Shown here: piece by piece, positions 34,907-45,410 of the stretch
Layout of the letters: every line of letters starts with the position of its first letter
Numbering within the stretch: position 1 is the first letter of the stretch
Assembly (NCBI GenBank): GCA_954871525.1
Contig: OX940869.1
Location: 15,555,001-15,619,000, forward strand
Direction of reading: 5' to 3'
Origin: Parietaria judaica
Taxonomy: Eukaryota; Streptophyta; Magnoliopsida; Rosales; Urticaceae
Length of the DNA: 64,000 nucleotides
The notes under the pieces: generated by a model
Told to the model about the DNA's origin: nothing
The model's input: the letters and a program-made list of their open reading frames with translations, nothing else
Databases searched by the model: none
Program-made: the position numbers and the translations under genes

Positions 34907-37477
34907 CGAGAACTTGGACTGAGTTTAGTACCGTTAATTCTAATTCAATAGACACATGCATGAGAATTATTGAATTTAATTCGTACTGCTGTTCAATGGC
35001 TCTTTAAAAAAGCACCGATGATCAGTTTAGCCATTATAACTTTTAAACTATATTTATGATTGGAATTAGCTTCTATACGATGAATAGTTAATTCGACCAA
35101 TTAATTACTGTATATATATATATGTATGTATATATATATATTCCTTTTCAAATTAAAAAAATGCATATAATAAAGAGTTATTGGCACTTATCACTCTAAT
35201 ACGATTTTTTATGATTTATAAATTTGGTCTTGAAATGGCCCAAATACCTTTATTTACGATTTTGATGTAGACTTGGTTCTTTAAACTTCAATTAACAGAA
35301 AATCTAACCTTTTTAATTTATAAATAAATAAGTATTTTAAAAGTTTAAGACATTTTTTTTAAGTATTGTTGTTTTTCACCAAATAATAATTTTAAAATAT
35401 TTTTCAAAGGCCAAATTTATACCAAAACAGGAGTCATTTAAATTTAAATTCAAACTAAAATCATTAAAAAAAAAAGTGGTCGTTTTGTTATTTATGAATT
35501 TGATGGTCGGAATTCACACATCTCATAAAAAAAGGGGTAAAGCTATAATATAATATAATATAAAAATACTATACTAGTCTCCTTAATATGAAAAAATAAA
35601 TCTATATATATTAAAAGGAAGAACTCGCGGTAGTGATGTGGCACAATAAAATCAAGGTATTGAGAAATACATTTTTCTTAGAAAGAACTACAAAATGGTG
35701 TGTACACAATGAAATTAAGTATTGAGAAATCTCTTTTTCTTAGAGTTTAGAATTATTTTTTTGATAAAAATCTTAATAATAATAAATTATCATTAAATTC
35801 CAATAGCAATTAGTTTTAAAAATTATTAAATTAATCATGAGAAGGTGAAGGGTATGAACTCTTTTTGTAACTCACTAGTAAACGTGAAATCAATTGATAT
35901 GGCTTCTTGAAGGCACTTTTGAATAAGAATCTATTATTAATATAAAACAATTAAATTTGAATTAAGAAATATTAAGAAAAGACTCGTTGAATTGTCCTCT
36001 CTCTTTCTTATAAAACCGAATTATTATAATCAGTTGGTATTACATTTCTATCATGCACACTTAACTAATTATTATTTTATGCAAGCTGTTATCAATAAAT
36101 TGATGTTTAACTTGATATTTGTTTGTTTTTGGTCTCTATTTTCTCTAAACTATAATTAAGGTTTTTTCTTCTAAAAAAGTCTTTGCCGACAAAATCGTTT
36201 TATAAAAACCTATCCTCGTGTATACATTGCATTGAACTTTATATATAACTTGTACGAATATGAGGAAAATGGTGCAAACTTAATGTATTTCTATCTGATT
36301 GTTTAACTTATATAAATATGAGAAATTATAATAGATCGCTACATTCCAAACGTTTCCATTGCAGTTTAACATGTCATTTATAAATTAAATAATTGGACTG
36401 TGACAATCTTCGGAAACTTTGCTTGCATTTTGTTAGAAAAGTTACGACCTTAATCCCCAAATCCGAAAACAAAAAAAGCAATGCGAATTAGAAATTGGCA
36501 CCGAAAATTATAGTGGTTCACTCCTAATGTGGGAGGTAGGTCCAATTGCCGCTTGCAAGAATGATCCACTACAATCTTCACCGGAGTTTTTTAAATTAAA
36601 CCCTCGAGCTCACACTCTCTTTTTCTCTTTTTTGTGCTACTCCCGCACTAATGGCGACTACAAGCATATAAGCGAATAACCTAGGGCAAAACTATAATGT
36701 ATGAAAAGTCTAAAGTACCATCAGCTACATAACAACTTTGACAACTCTCTGCGGTCTTCGTAGAGTATCCGAGTAAATTAGGCTTTAGTACTTAACACGT
36801 TTTAATAGAACTAATAATTATAATTTTTCATCGTTTATAATTATAATTTGTTTTTGTTAAAGTAATTTAAGAAAACTGGCTCATTAACTTTGTGGATTTT
36901 TTAAAGTCATAATTCATATTGGAGGTATAAATAAATGAAAAATAATTCGAGTTAATTTTAAGGTATAATAGGCTCAAAATTATTATTTTGTCACTCGTTT
37001 GTGACGGAGAAGTATTGAGCTAAAAAAAGAACACACCGGATATAATTTCATGTACATGATTAATCTCTTAAGTTTACAAGACTTTGATTCTTGTTTTTTT
37101 TTTTCTTTTATTAATCTTAATTCTAACTTCTAACTACAACTGTAGTGTACGAAAATGAAATATAAATTAATATATATGTCTTATCTTATTTCTTTCCGAA
37201 ATCGGAGGTATGTAATAGATTCATACAAGGCCAAGTGTACTAAAAAAGCTATCACACACACAAGACATAATAGATGAGTCACATTCACAATGGGCTGAAT
37301 ATATGACCCAAAGCAAATACCCAAGGGCCTGTAAGGTTCAAATAAGCCTTTCTCAACCTTTCGTATCCTGCCCCAAATGCATGTATAGCTTTATGTAGAT
37401 TATTATTGAGTTTTGTCCTCTCACAATTTCAATATTTTCAAGTAAATGGGATTAAGTTGAATACTCTTATAAACCGA
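34676..37477. other. AT-rich intergenic DNA with repeat debris
   Basis: An AT microsatellite lies at 34879-34903. At about 35625-35750 two similar blocks contain 'aagtattgagaaat' followed by 'tttttcttaga'. At about 36500-36620 'gtggttcactcctaatgtgg' and 'gatccactacaatcttcacc' look like a fragment of a common plant LTR-type repeat, but no ends were found. No convincing ORF was seen. Confidence 0.4.
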
Positions 37478-37485
37478 AACGTAAC

Positions 37486-38243
37486 TAGAGGTGTCAATTG
37501 GGCCGCACCGACCCAGGCCCAGCCGCCCCAATTCGTAAAACAAGCGGGTTTTCCCCGCCTTAATTAGGGGTTTAATTTGGGCTCATCCACGTGGCAAAAA
37601 TTGCAATGTCAACAACCCACGTTTGTCCACGTGACCAGAGTTAACAGGTTAGTTAACTGCGTCACGAGAATTGAGTGGTCAACGCCCCAAATACTACTTT
37701 GGGTACTTTTGCCACCACTTTTAGACATTGGGTACACGAGGGGTTCTTTGACCAAACTTTAGGTATTTTTGCCTTCATTAACCCTAGTTCTGTAATTCTT
37801 AAATTAAACAATTTTAACTTCATTGATCGATTTGAACATTTTTTAGTTTTAATTTTAGTTTCATAATGAAGTAATCAATTACAAAATTTTGCAATTTCAA
37901 CTATAATTACATAATTTAGTAATGAATTTATTAATTCAAGAGTTTTAACCTGTTTTGGTTTCGGAAGCAAACCCGTATTGGTTTGTGAAAAGCCCACTAA
38001 ATTTGACCCGCAAAGCCCAATAAACCTGACCCGTAAAAGCCTAATAAATTCAACTCGTAAAAGTCATCCCCTCCCGCCTAGTGACATTGTGGGTTAGGGT
38101 TCATGGGTCGGGGTGGGTCTTGATGGCTCTTTTAAAACCCGCCCCGCCCCGCACATTGAACGGGACGGGTCAAGCCCGCCTTTTTTAATATGTGGGCTTA
38201 ACAGGTTGGGGGCCGGGCCACCCCGGTCCTCTTGACACTACTA
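37486..38243. mobile_element. hAT MITE carrying a MULE-MITE fragment
   Basis: The ends are TAGAGGTGTCAATTGGGCCG and, at the right, the complement 'gaccggggtggcccggcccc' in reverse, closing with TTGACACTACTA. A perfect 8-bp target duplication, AACGTAAC, flanks it (37478-37485 and 38244-38251). Sub-terminal 'gggcgggg'/'cccgccccg' and 'gcccaataaa' words repeat, as in plant hAT elements. A 230-bp piece of the MULE MITE family lies inside (about 37557-37788). Confidence 0.88.
37557..37788. mobile_element. Fragment of the 22993-type MULE MITE, nested in a hAT MITE
   Basis: The block holds 'cacgtttgtccacgtg', 'cgagaattgagtggtcaac', 'tgccaccacttttagacatt' and ends 'ttgccttcattaaccct'. It corresponds to one whole arm plus part of the loop of the element at 22993-23461, with the opposite end missing. 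The small ORFs at 37577-37866 come from it and are not genes. Confidence 0.8.
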
Positions 38244-38287
38244 AACGTAACTTATGAACATCATTAGTTAACATGATATATGCATAT

Positions 38288-38292
38288 ATTAT
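38288..38292. repeat. Target-site duplication ATTAT (left)
   Basis: Repeated exactly at 44235-44239 after the right LTR. Confidence 0.92.
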
Positions 38293-39579
38293 TGATGAGT
38301 CGGTTTTATCCTGATAAATTGAATACTTTCACTTAGAGTTTTGTTTATCCAAGAGCCATTTAATGTGTTTCTTTTAGTGTTTTTGTTTGTTTTAGGAGTT
38401 ACATGAGTGGATTGCAATTTTATTGAAGATCAAGATGAATAGAGTCATTTGGATGAAGTTTTACATGCCAAAAATCCGAAATTAAAAATCCCAGGCAGCA
38501 ACTTGGTGCCGCGGCACAGATTTTCGGTGCCCCAGCAAGAAGCTCAGAATTCACGCGGTGCCCCAGCACAGCATTTCTCGTGCCCCAGTACCACAGTTTC
38601 GCGAATTAGGTTATTTTAAGCCTAATCTTAACCTAATGAGGAGGCTATATAAGGGGATCACAAAGGGGGATTAAGTGACGAATTTTGGGAGAGAAAAACA
38701 TCACAAGAGGCTAGGAAACGCGGAGAACGCCATTGGAGATCGGGTTTTGCAAAGAAGAACGGTGGAGGTGAAGATCACTTCAGAGATTCTCTCCATTAGT
38801 ATCATCTTCTTTGCTGAATTTATTTCTCTATTATGTATCTGTTTGTGATTTGTTTATGCTCTAGATTCGTCATGAGCTAAACCGTTCGTAGGATTGCAAT
38901 CGAAACTCACATGTAGCTTGATTTGGATTATCATTTCTTAGATTAATGACAATTTCTTTAAGTTTGTTTATTCTATCCTTTTCTTCATGCTTTTGATTGC
39001 TTGATCACCAATTAAATTGATTTGGTAAACCCTAGGAACTTTGGGAAAAAGAAATTTGTGTTTAGCCGTAGATAGGATAACACATGATCTATGATGGAAA
39101 TCTTGAGTTTATATAGGATAGGAATATACCTATGTAACATGTGTAACCCGTTAAGAATACATGCTTAATGAATCGTTCGTAATTTAATTCACATAGGAAT
39201 ATAGTGAGTTAGTTAAGAAAGATAACTCGAATTGAATATCGGAAGAGTTCTTTTTGATGCATTAGGGGTCTTGGTTAACAACTTGTAGCAATTTAATGAT
39301 CGAAGGAATGATATGAAGAATCGGGTGAAGTGTTAAGGAATTATTGCGATCATATATTCCTCTATTTGTCCAAAACTTTCAATTTTTAGTTTTTAATTTT
39401 TAATTTTTCTTTAGTTATTTAATTGATTATATTTAAAATTTATTTTTTTAGATAAAATTAAGGTGACATAAAACTAGTAATTAGCAAAACTAATAGTAAC
39501 AATTCTCCGTGGGATCGACTTTTCTTATCATTATATTACTTGTTTTCGATACGTATACTTGCGTAGAAAATTCACAACA
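38293..39579 (+). repeat. 5' LTR of the TR-GAG element (1287 bp)
   Basis: Starts TGATGAGTCGGTTTTATCC and ends TTCACAACA. TATA-like TATATAAG lies at 38646-38653, so transcription probably starts near 38680. It carries one extra 7-base unit ('ttttaat') near 39390 relative to the 3' LTR. Confidence 0.93.
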
Positions 39580-39585
39580 AGTTTT

Positions 39586-39602
39586 TGGCGCCGTTGCCGG
39601 GG
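39586..39602 (+). other. Primer-binding site complementary to tRNA-Asp
   Basis: TGGCGCCGTTGCCGGGG is complementary to the 17 3'-terminal bases of plant tRNA-Asp(GUC), including CCA. It begins six bases after the LTR. This primer choice is usual in Athila-type Ty3/gypsy elements. Confidence 0.88.
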
Positions 39603-39690
39603 AATCGTTTACGTTATTTTTGGTAATATTAGTAAGGTTTTAATCTAAACGTTTGTTTGAGTTCTATTTTTCAGGTTATTAGGTACGTGC

Positions 39691-41511
39691 ATGCGGAATA
39701 ATAGGAGCGGGGAACTACTTCCTATTAATCTTGAAATTGAAAGGACGTGCCGAAGGAATATAAAAGAACGACAACAAGCTCGTAATCCATCACCGACAAT
39801 GGCCGAACCAACCGAAGGCAACCATCAAAATATGACACTGAGAGATTATGCAGCTCCACAAATGGGAGTAATTCAAACAAGCATTGTGCGGCCACCTATT
39901 GAGGCGAACACATTCGAGCTCAAGCCGGCAATTCTTCTGATGATCCAGAACTCAGTGCAATTTGGCGGGTCGTTGAATGATGACCCAAATTCTCATATCA
40001 CATTATTTTTGGAGATTTGCGACACCTTCAAATTCAATGGAGTTTCGTCTGACGCTATACGGTTGAGACTCTTCCCGTTTTCACTTCGTGACAAAGCTAA
40101 GAGTTGGTTGAACTCTCTACCAGCAGGATCTATCACTACTTGGAACGACTTGGCAAAGAAGTTCCTAGCAAAGTATTTCCCACCAGCGAAGACGGCCAGG
40201 ATGAGAGGCGACATCACCTCTTTTGTTCAAGAAGACTCAGAATCTCTTTTCGAGGCGTGGGAAAGGTTCAAGGAATTGATTCGAAGATGCCCTCACCATG
40301 GAGTCCCAAAATGGCTACAAATTCAGTCTTTTTACAATGGACTGAATGGACAGTTGAAAGGAAACATTGATGCAGCTGCAAGAGGCGCGCTTATGACGAA
40401 GACCATCGACGATGCCTATGAGTTACTGGAAGACATGGCAGAGAATAACTACCAGTGGCCGACAGAACGAGGAATGCAGAAGAAAGCAGCCGGCGTTTAT
40501 GAAATCGATGCCGTGACAGCGTTAGCAGCTCAAGTGGAGCTTCTATCTAAAAAAATCGATACACTCGGAGTTAATGCTGTCTACAGCCCTCAAGCTACTT
40601 GTGAAATCTGTGGTAGAAATCACAGCACTGACCAATGCTCCATCAGCCAAGAGTCGGTGCAATACGTCAGCAACATGAACAGACGGTCAAACCAACAGAA
40701 CTCCAACTTCTACAATCCGGGCTGGAGAAACCATCCAAATTTCTCGTGGGGTAACAACCAAGGATCTTCTTCAGCACATACAGCTCCACCCGGATTTCCT
40801 CAACAAGCACCTCAACAAGTCAGAAAGCCAAACCTCGAGGAGTTGATGACTCAAATGGCCTCGAACACAAATCAGTTCATCATAGAAGCAAAGACCCAAC
40901 TTCAGAGTCACTCGGCATCACTTCGCAATTTGGAGATGCAAGTTGGTCAATTAGCTAATTCCATGAATAATAGGCCACAAGGGAACTTACCCAGCAACAC
41001 GGAGACTAACCCCAAGGGCGAGGGTAAAGAGCAATGCAAAGCAATTTTCTTGCGAAGCGGAAAAGAACTCAACGAAGCACCCAAGCAACCCAAGGTGAAC
41101 CCTTCTCTCAACAAAACCGATGCGACTCCCGATGATGAGCACGCCAAGCCACCAATCGAAGAACCTCAGGAGTTAGAATTAAAACCTCTTCCTAACCATC
41201 TAAGGTACGTTTTTCTTGGTAACTCATGTACTTTACCGGTTATTATTTCTTCGTCTCTTTCTAATGAACAGGAAGAAAAGTTATTGAGAATCTTGAGAGA
41301 GAATAAACAAGCATTGGGATGGCCGATCGCGGATATCAAGGGAATAAGCCCGTCTATTTGCATGTACACAATTTACCAAGAAGAGCTCCTTCTCCAAATT
41401 GCAGCCCAACTTCGACCCGAGGTACATAGACATTCTCCACCACCATTTTTTTTTTCAGATCCACCTAACCAACAAGATGATGGCGAGGGTGACAATGCAT
41501 TAAACAAGTGA
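39691..41511 (+). CDS. gag: Athila-like Gag with a residual pol fragment, 606 aa
   Basis: This is the structural polyprotein that packages retrotransposon RNA into particles. The retrotransposon Gag core covers about residues 100-205, with the hallmark 'LRLFPFSLRDKAKSWLNSLP' and 'WNDLAKKFLAKYFPP'. A zinc knuckle follows (C304-x2-C307-x3-H311-x4-C316). Residues 325-450 are Gln/Asn/Ser-rich and disordered. After residue about 500 comes the short segment that precedes RT in Athila polyproteins ('LPNHLRYVFLG', 'IADIKGISPSICM'), and then the frame ends in an unrelated 40-residue tail. Two junctions are visible. The aspartic protease is missing between about residues 495 and 503, and everything from the RT core onward is missing after about residue 566. 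The ORF has no stop or frameshift, so a protein could be made. The start at 39691 is the first ATG after the primer site. Confidence 0.9.
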   Translation: MRNNRSGELLPINLEIERTCRRNIKERQQARNPSPTMAEPTEGNHQNMTLRDYAAPQMGVIQTSIVRPPIEANTFELKPAILLMIQNSVQFGGSLNDDPNSHITLFLEICDTFKFNGVSSDAIRLRLFPFSLRDKAKSWLNSLPAGSITTWNDLAKKFLAKYFPPAKTARMRGDITSFVQEDSESLFEAWERFKELIRRCPHHGVPKWLQIQSFYNGLNGQLKGNIDAAARGALMTKTIDDAYELLEDMAENNYQWPTERGMQKKAAGVYEIDAVTALAAQVELLSKKIDTLGVNAVYSPQATCEICGRNHSTDQCSISQESVQYVSNMNRRSNQQNSNFYNPGWRNHPNFSWGNNQGSSSAHTAPPGFPQQAPQQVRKPNLEELMTQMASNTNQFIIEAKTQLQSHSASLRNLEMQVGQLANSMNNRPQGNLPSNTETNPKGEGKEQCKAIFLRSGKELNEAPKQPKVNPSLNKTDATPDDEHAKPPIEEPQELELKPLPNHLRYVFLGNSCTLPVIISSSLSNEQEEKLLRILRENKQALGWPIADIKGISPSICMYTIYQEELLLQIAAQLRPEVHRHSPPPFFFSDPPNQQDDGEGDNALNK

Positions 41512-42939
41512 AAGTGGAGACACCGAGGTAATTGTTTGTTAACCCTTGTTAATAATTAGAACATTGGGGACCAATGTAGATCTTAAGTTTGGGGGTAGGA
41601 AACATTATTTCGTTTGTATTTGTGTTTTATTTTGCTTTTATTTTTTTAGTGTTGGATATTTTGTTAGATCTAAGTAATAATTCGATGTGACCCTACATGC
41701 TTGCTCGCTATATTTGTTTTAGGGAAGTGAAAAATGTCCATGTTTGTAAGCTTTGTGATTCTATTGTTTTGCTCGGCCTTGGTTTTTCCTGAACATGTTG
41801 AGTACAAAATTTTGAATTATGAGGACATTTTGTTACTGTGCGAAAGTCGATATGAACCATGAATTTTTTTTTATCCGGTTAGAAATCTAGAACTTGTTTA
41901 ATTGACTTTCGAGGCGGAATAAAGAACATTGTAGCACTAGGGAAATGAATTAGGCCATCGTTGAACCATTTTTAGCCTTTTCAAACCATCCTTAACATAT
42001 AAATATCCATCATGCCGTTTTGAACCCAATCACTTGACAAACTTTGAATCCCACAATCATTTATCTCCCACAAATTTTGCTTCTCAAGTATTTTGATCAT
42101 TCCACTGCTTATCATATGAGCGATATCGGGAGGAAAGTCATAGAGAGTTTCGTCGGACATGCGAGAGTTTAACGATTTTTGGTTGTGATTCTACACTATG
42201 TGTCGGGTGTAAGTTTTTATTTTATTATGTTATTTTGTTTACTTTAGTTCAAAAAAAAAACAAAAAACAAAAAAACAAAAAAACAAAAACAAAAAAAGAA
42301 AAAAGAAAGAAAAAAAGAAAAAAGAAAGAAAAAAAGAAGAATTACGAGAAATAAACATGGAAAGACAAGGTCACACGTGCTTCACCACGAGGAGGTTTGG
42401 AGAAAGACGATGAATAGAGCCCTATGTAGAGGCCTGGAATGATCACTTGGTGAGAGTAATTGAGTCATAATCACTTCCAATCATATCCTTTACTCAATTA
42501 CCCATATTCACATCCACACTCACCCTTGACCTATTCCTACACTTCAAGCCTTCAAAGCCCTAATAATCTTTGGTGTTGCATTGTCAAAATTAGTGGAGAA
42601 AGATCATGAAAAACGAGCCTATGGAATTCAAAACTATGATCTAACATGCTTTGTGGTAAATGGAAACTCATCACGGTAGCAAGTGTCCAAAAATGAGAAA
42701 TAAGAACGAATACAAGTTTGGGGGGGACCAAGGCAGGTAAGGCAATAATTGAGCCGAAATTGCGAACAAGTGACATTTTGAATTTCCTGTGATAAATATA
42801 GTTTTTAAGCATGTATTGGTCATAAATAATTTATACTCACGATCGATTTTTATTTATTTATTTATTTTAAGTTTTTAGGTTTGGGTGTTTTCTTTAGGTT
42901 TAGTATTTCTTTTTGTTTTCTCGAGGACGAACAAACGAT
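41512..42939 (+). other. Non-coding 3' internal region of the TR-GAG element
   Basis: No coding potential is seen. A second polypurine-like string ('aagtttgggggta', 41584-41596) lies soon after the gag stop, and a third 'aagtttggggggg' lies near 42714. A 90-base A-rich stretch (A with scattered C and G) covers 42251-42340. The 3' part resembles the long untranslated tails of Athila elements, where an env-like ORF sometimes sits. None is open here. Confidence 0.7.
42251..42340 (+). repeat. A-rich low-complexity stretch
   Basis: Runs of A interrupted by single C, then by single G. It may be a decayed poly-A or a slippage product inside the retrotransposon. Confidence 0.9.
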
Positions 42940-42954
42940 AAGTTTGGGGGTATT
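42940..42954 (+). other. Polypurine tract
   Basis: AAGTTTGGGGGTATT lies directly before the 3' LTR, where plus-strand DNA synthesis is primed. This string is typical of Athila elements. Confidence 0.85.
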
Positions 42955-44234
42955 TGATGAGTCGGTTTTATACCGATAAATTGAATACTTTCACTTAGAG
43001 TTTTGTTTATCCAAGAGCCATTTAATGTGTTTCTTTTAGTGTTTTTGTTTGTTTTAGGAGTTAGATGAGTGGATTGCAATTTTATTGAAGATCAAGATGA
43101 ATAGAGTCATTTGGATGAAGTTTTACATGCCAAAAATCCGAAATTAAAAATCCCAGGCAGCAACTTGGTGCCACGGCACAGATTTTCGGTGCCCCAGCAA
43201 GAAGCTCAGAATTCACGCGGTGCCCCAGCACAGCATTTCTCGTGCCCCAGCACCACAGTTTCACGAATTAGGTTATTTTAAGCCTAATCTTAACCTAATG
43301 AGGAGGCTATATAAGGGGATCACAAAGGGGGATTAAGTGACGAATTTTGGGAGAGAAAAACATCACAAGTGGCTAGGAAACGCGGAGAACGCCATTGGAG
43401 ATCGGGTTTTGCGAAGAAGAACGGTGGAGGCGAAGATCACTTCAGAGATTCTCTCCATTAGTATCATCTTCTTTGCTAAATTTCTTTCTCTATTATGTAT
43501 CTCTTTGTGATTTGTTTATGCTCTAGATTCGTCATGAGCTAAACCGTTCGTAGGATGGCAATCGAAACTTACATGTAGCTTGATTTGTATTATCGTTTCT
43601 TAGATTAATGACAATTGCTTTAAGTTTGTTTATTCTATCCTTTTCTTCATGCTTTTGATTGCTTGATCACCAGTTAAATTGATTTGGTAAACCCTAGGAA
43701 CTTTGGAAAAAAGAAATTTGTGTTTAGCCGTAGATAGGATAACACATGATCTATGATGGAAATCTTGAGTTTATATAGGATAGGAATATACCTATGTAAC
43801 ATGTGTAACCCGTTAAGAACACATGCTTAATGAATCGTTCGTAATTTAATTCACATAGGAATATAGTGAGTGAGTTAAGAAAGATAACTCGAATTGAATA
43901 TCGGAAGAGTTCTTTTTGACGCATTACGGGTCTTGGTTAACAACTTGTAGCAATTTAATGATCGAAGGAATGATATGAAGAATCGGGTGAAGTGTTGAGG
44001 AATGATTACGATCCTATATTCCTCTATTTGTCCAAAACTTTCAATCTTTAGTTTTTAATTTTTCTTTAGTTATTTAATTGATTATATTTAAAATTTATTT
44101 GTTTAGATAAAATTAAGGTGACATAAAACTAGTAATTAGCAAAATTAATAGTAACAATTCTCCGTAGGATCGACTTTTCTTATCATTATATTACTTGTTT
44201 TCGATACGTATACTTGCGTACAAAATTCACAACA
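42955..44234 (+). repeat. 3' LTR of the TR-GAG element (1280 bp)
   Basis: Starts TGATGAGTCGGTTTTATACC and ends TTCACAACA. It matches the 5' LTR along its whole length. TATA-like TATATAAG lies at 43308-43315. Confidence 0.93.
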
Positions 44235-44333
44235 ATTATTCTCATTGATTATTTTGAAATAATTTTGGGAAAGATATATTAAGCAAACGATTATAAGCAT
44301 ATAATTATACCGAGGATCTGCAATACAAACTAT

Positions 44334-45269
44334 GGGTGTGTTTGTTTACATTAAGATCCAGACGTCTGAATCTGAATGCACATATGAATAATAAGATGTG
44401 ACATCGAATGAGAGATAATAAAGTCTGTTTGTTTTTTAAGATTTGAATATAGATCTGAATGTATTTTTAATTATTATTTTTATATAATACGGAATAAAAA
44501 AATAATCAAATTTATTATAAATTTGGATAATACTTATCATAATATAAATATTTAAGATTATACTAAATATTATAAATTATAAAATATTTCTCATAGTATT
44601 ATTCTCTTAAAATAATCAAAATATTTACGATATTATTCATTGCATTAAATAACATTATACCTAAATTTTAATTAATTTTTATTTTATGAAAAGATAATTA
44701 GTATAAATTATTTTATTATGAAAATAATTCACTAATTAGATAAATTATTTTGTAAAAGTGTATTCGTAAAGAAAAATTTGCGATAAATTAATTTGATAAT
44801 TTAGTTAATTATATAATTCATAAATGAAGTATTATTTTTAATTTCATAAATTTTTTTAAAACAAAATTCAAATTTCATTTTTTTTAAATCATCAAAATCA
44901 TATCTTCCCACTTGTCATTGGATTCCTCTCGTCGCAAGTTTTCCAATGATATATTATATGAGTCAATCCGATGCTCGGAAAAAAATTGCGGAGTTTTGAA
45001 CTTTTAATGAGGAGAGAGAAAAATCTATTAAAAATAAATTATAAATTAACCAAACACTAGGTGAGGAGTGGTGAAAAAGAAGATTACATGTCAATAATTA
45101 AAGAGAAGAGAGAGAAATAAATATGTTAATGGTATTCAGACTTGGTTTTATATCTTACCGAATAAGAGGTCATTCAAACCTATTAAGAACTTTTTTTTAA
45201 ATGCATTTAATATACCTAGATCTGATTCATTAAGATTCAGATGTCTATTAAATATAAACAAACACACTC
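44334..45269. mobile_element. MITE with about 70-bp inverted repeats (936 bp)
   Basis: The left end GGGTGTGTTTGTTTACATTA pairs with the right end 'aatataaacaaacacactc', and pairing continues with 'gatccagacgtctgaatctg' against 'gattcattaagattcagatg'. TAT flanks both sides (44331-44333 and 45270-45272), which could be a 3-bp target duplication of a PIF/Harbinger-type element. The superfamily is uncertain. The interior is AT-rich and non-coding. Confidence 0.65.
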
Positions 45270-45405
45270 TATATTTGCAAAAACAAAAAACAAGGTCATA
45301 GCCGAAACCAACTTCACTCACTAAAATAACTCTTAATTGTTTTCTATGAAAGCCTCTAATTTTGTCGGTTTTCTTTTAATCCTTAAATCACATGAATTAC
45401 TAATT

Positions 45406-45410
45406 GTTTT
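45406..45410. repeat. Target-site duplication GTTTT (left)
   Basis: Repeated at 46833-46837. Confidence 0.8.

Larger units (their letters stand above)
38293..44234 (+). mobile_element. Complete TR-GAG element of the Athila lineage (5.9 kb)
   Basis: The parts run in order: 5' LTR (38293-39579), tRNA-Asp primer site (39586-39602), one intact gag ORF (39691-41511), a 1.4-kb non-coding part, polypurine tract (42940-42954), 3' LTR (42955-44234), and an ATTAT target duplication on both sides. Protease, RNase H and integrase are absent, and only a scrap of pre-RT sequence remains at the end of gag. It therefore depends on another element for reverse transcription and integration. The two LTRs differ at roughly 30 positions plus one small indel by eye (about 2-3%), so the insertion is geologically recent. 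The Athila assignment rests on the primer site, the polypurine tract and the gag style. Confidence 0.92.

Noticed and set aside
41512..42939. Env-like ORF downstream of gag, as in some Athila elements
   Set aside because: All frames are broken. The region is non-coding with A-rich low-complexity DNA.
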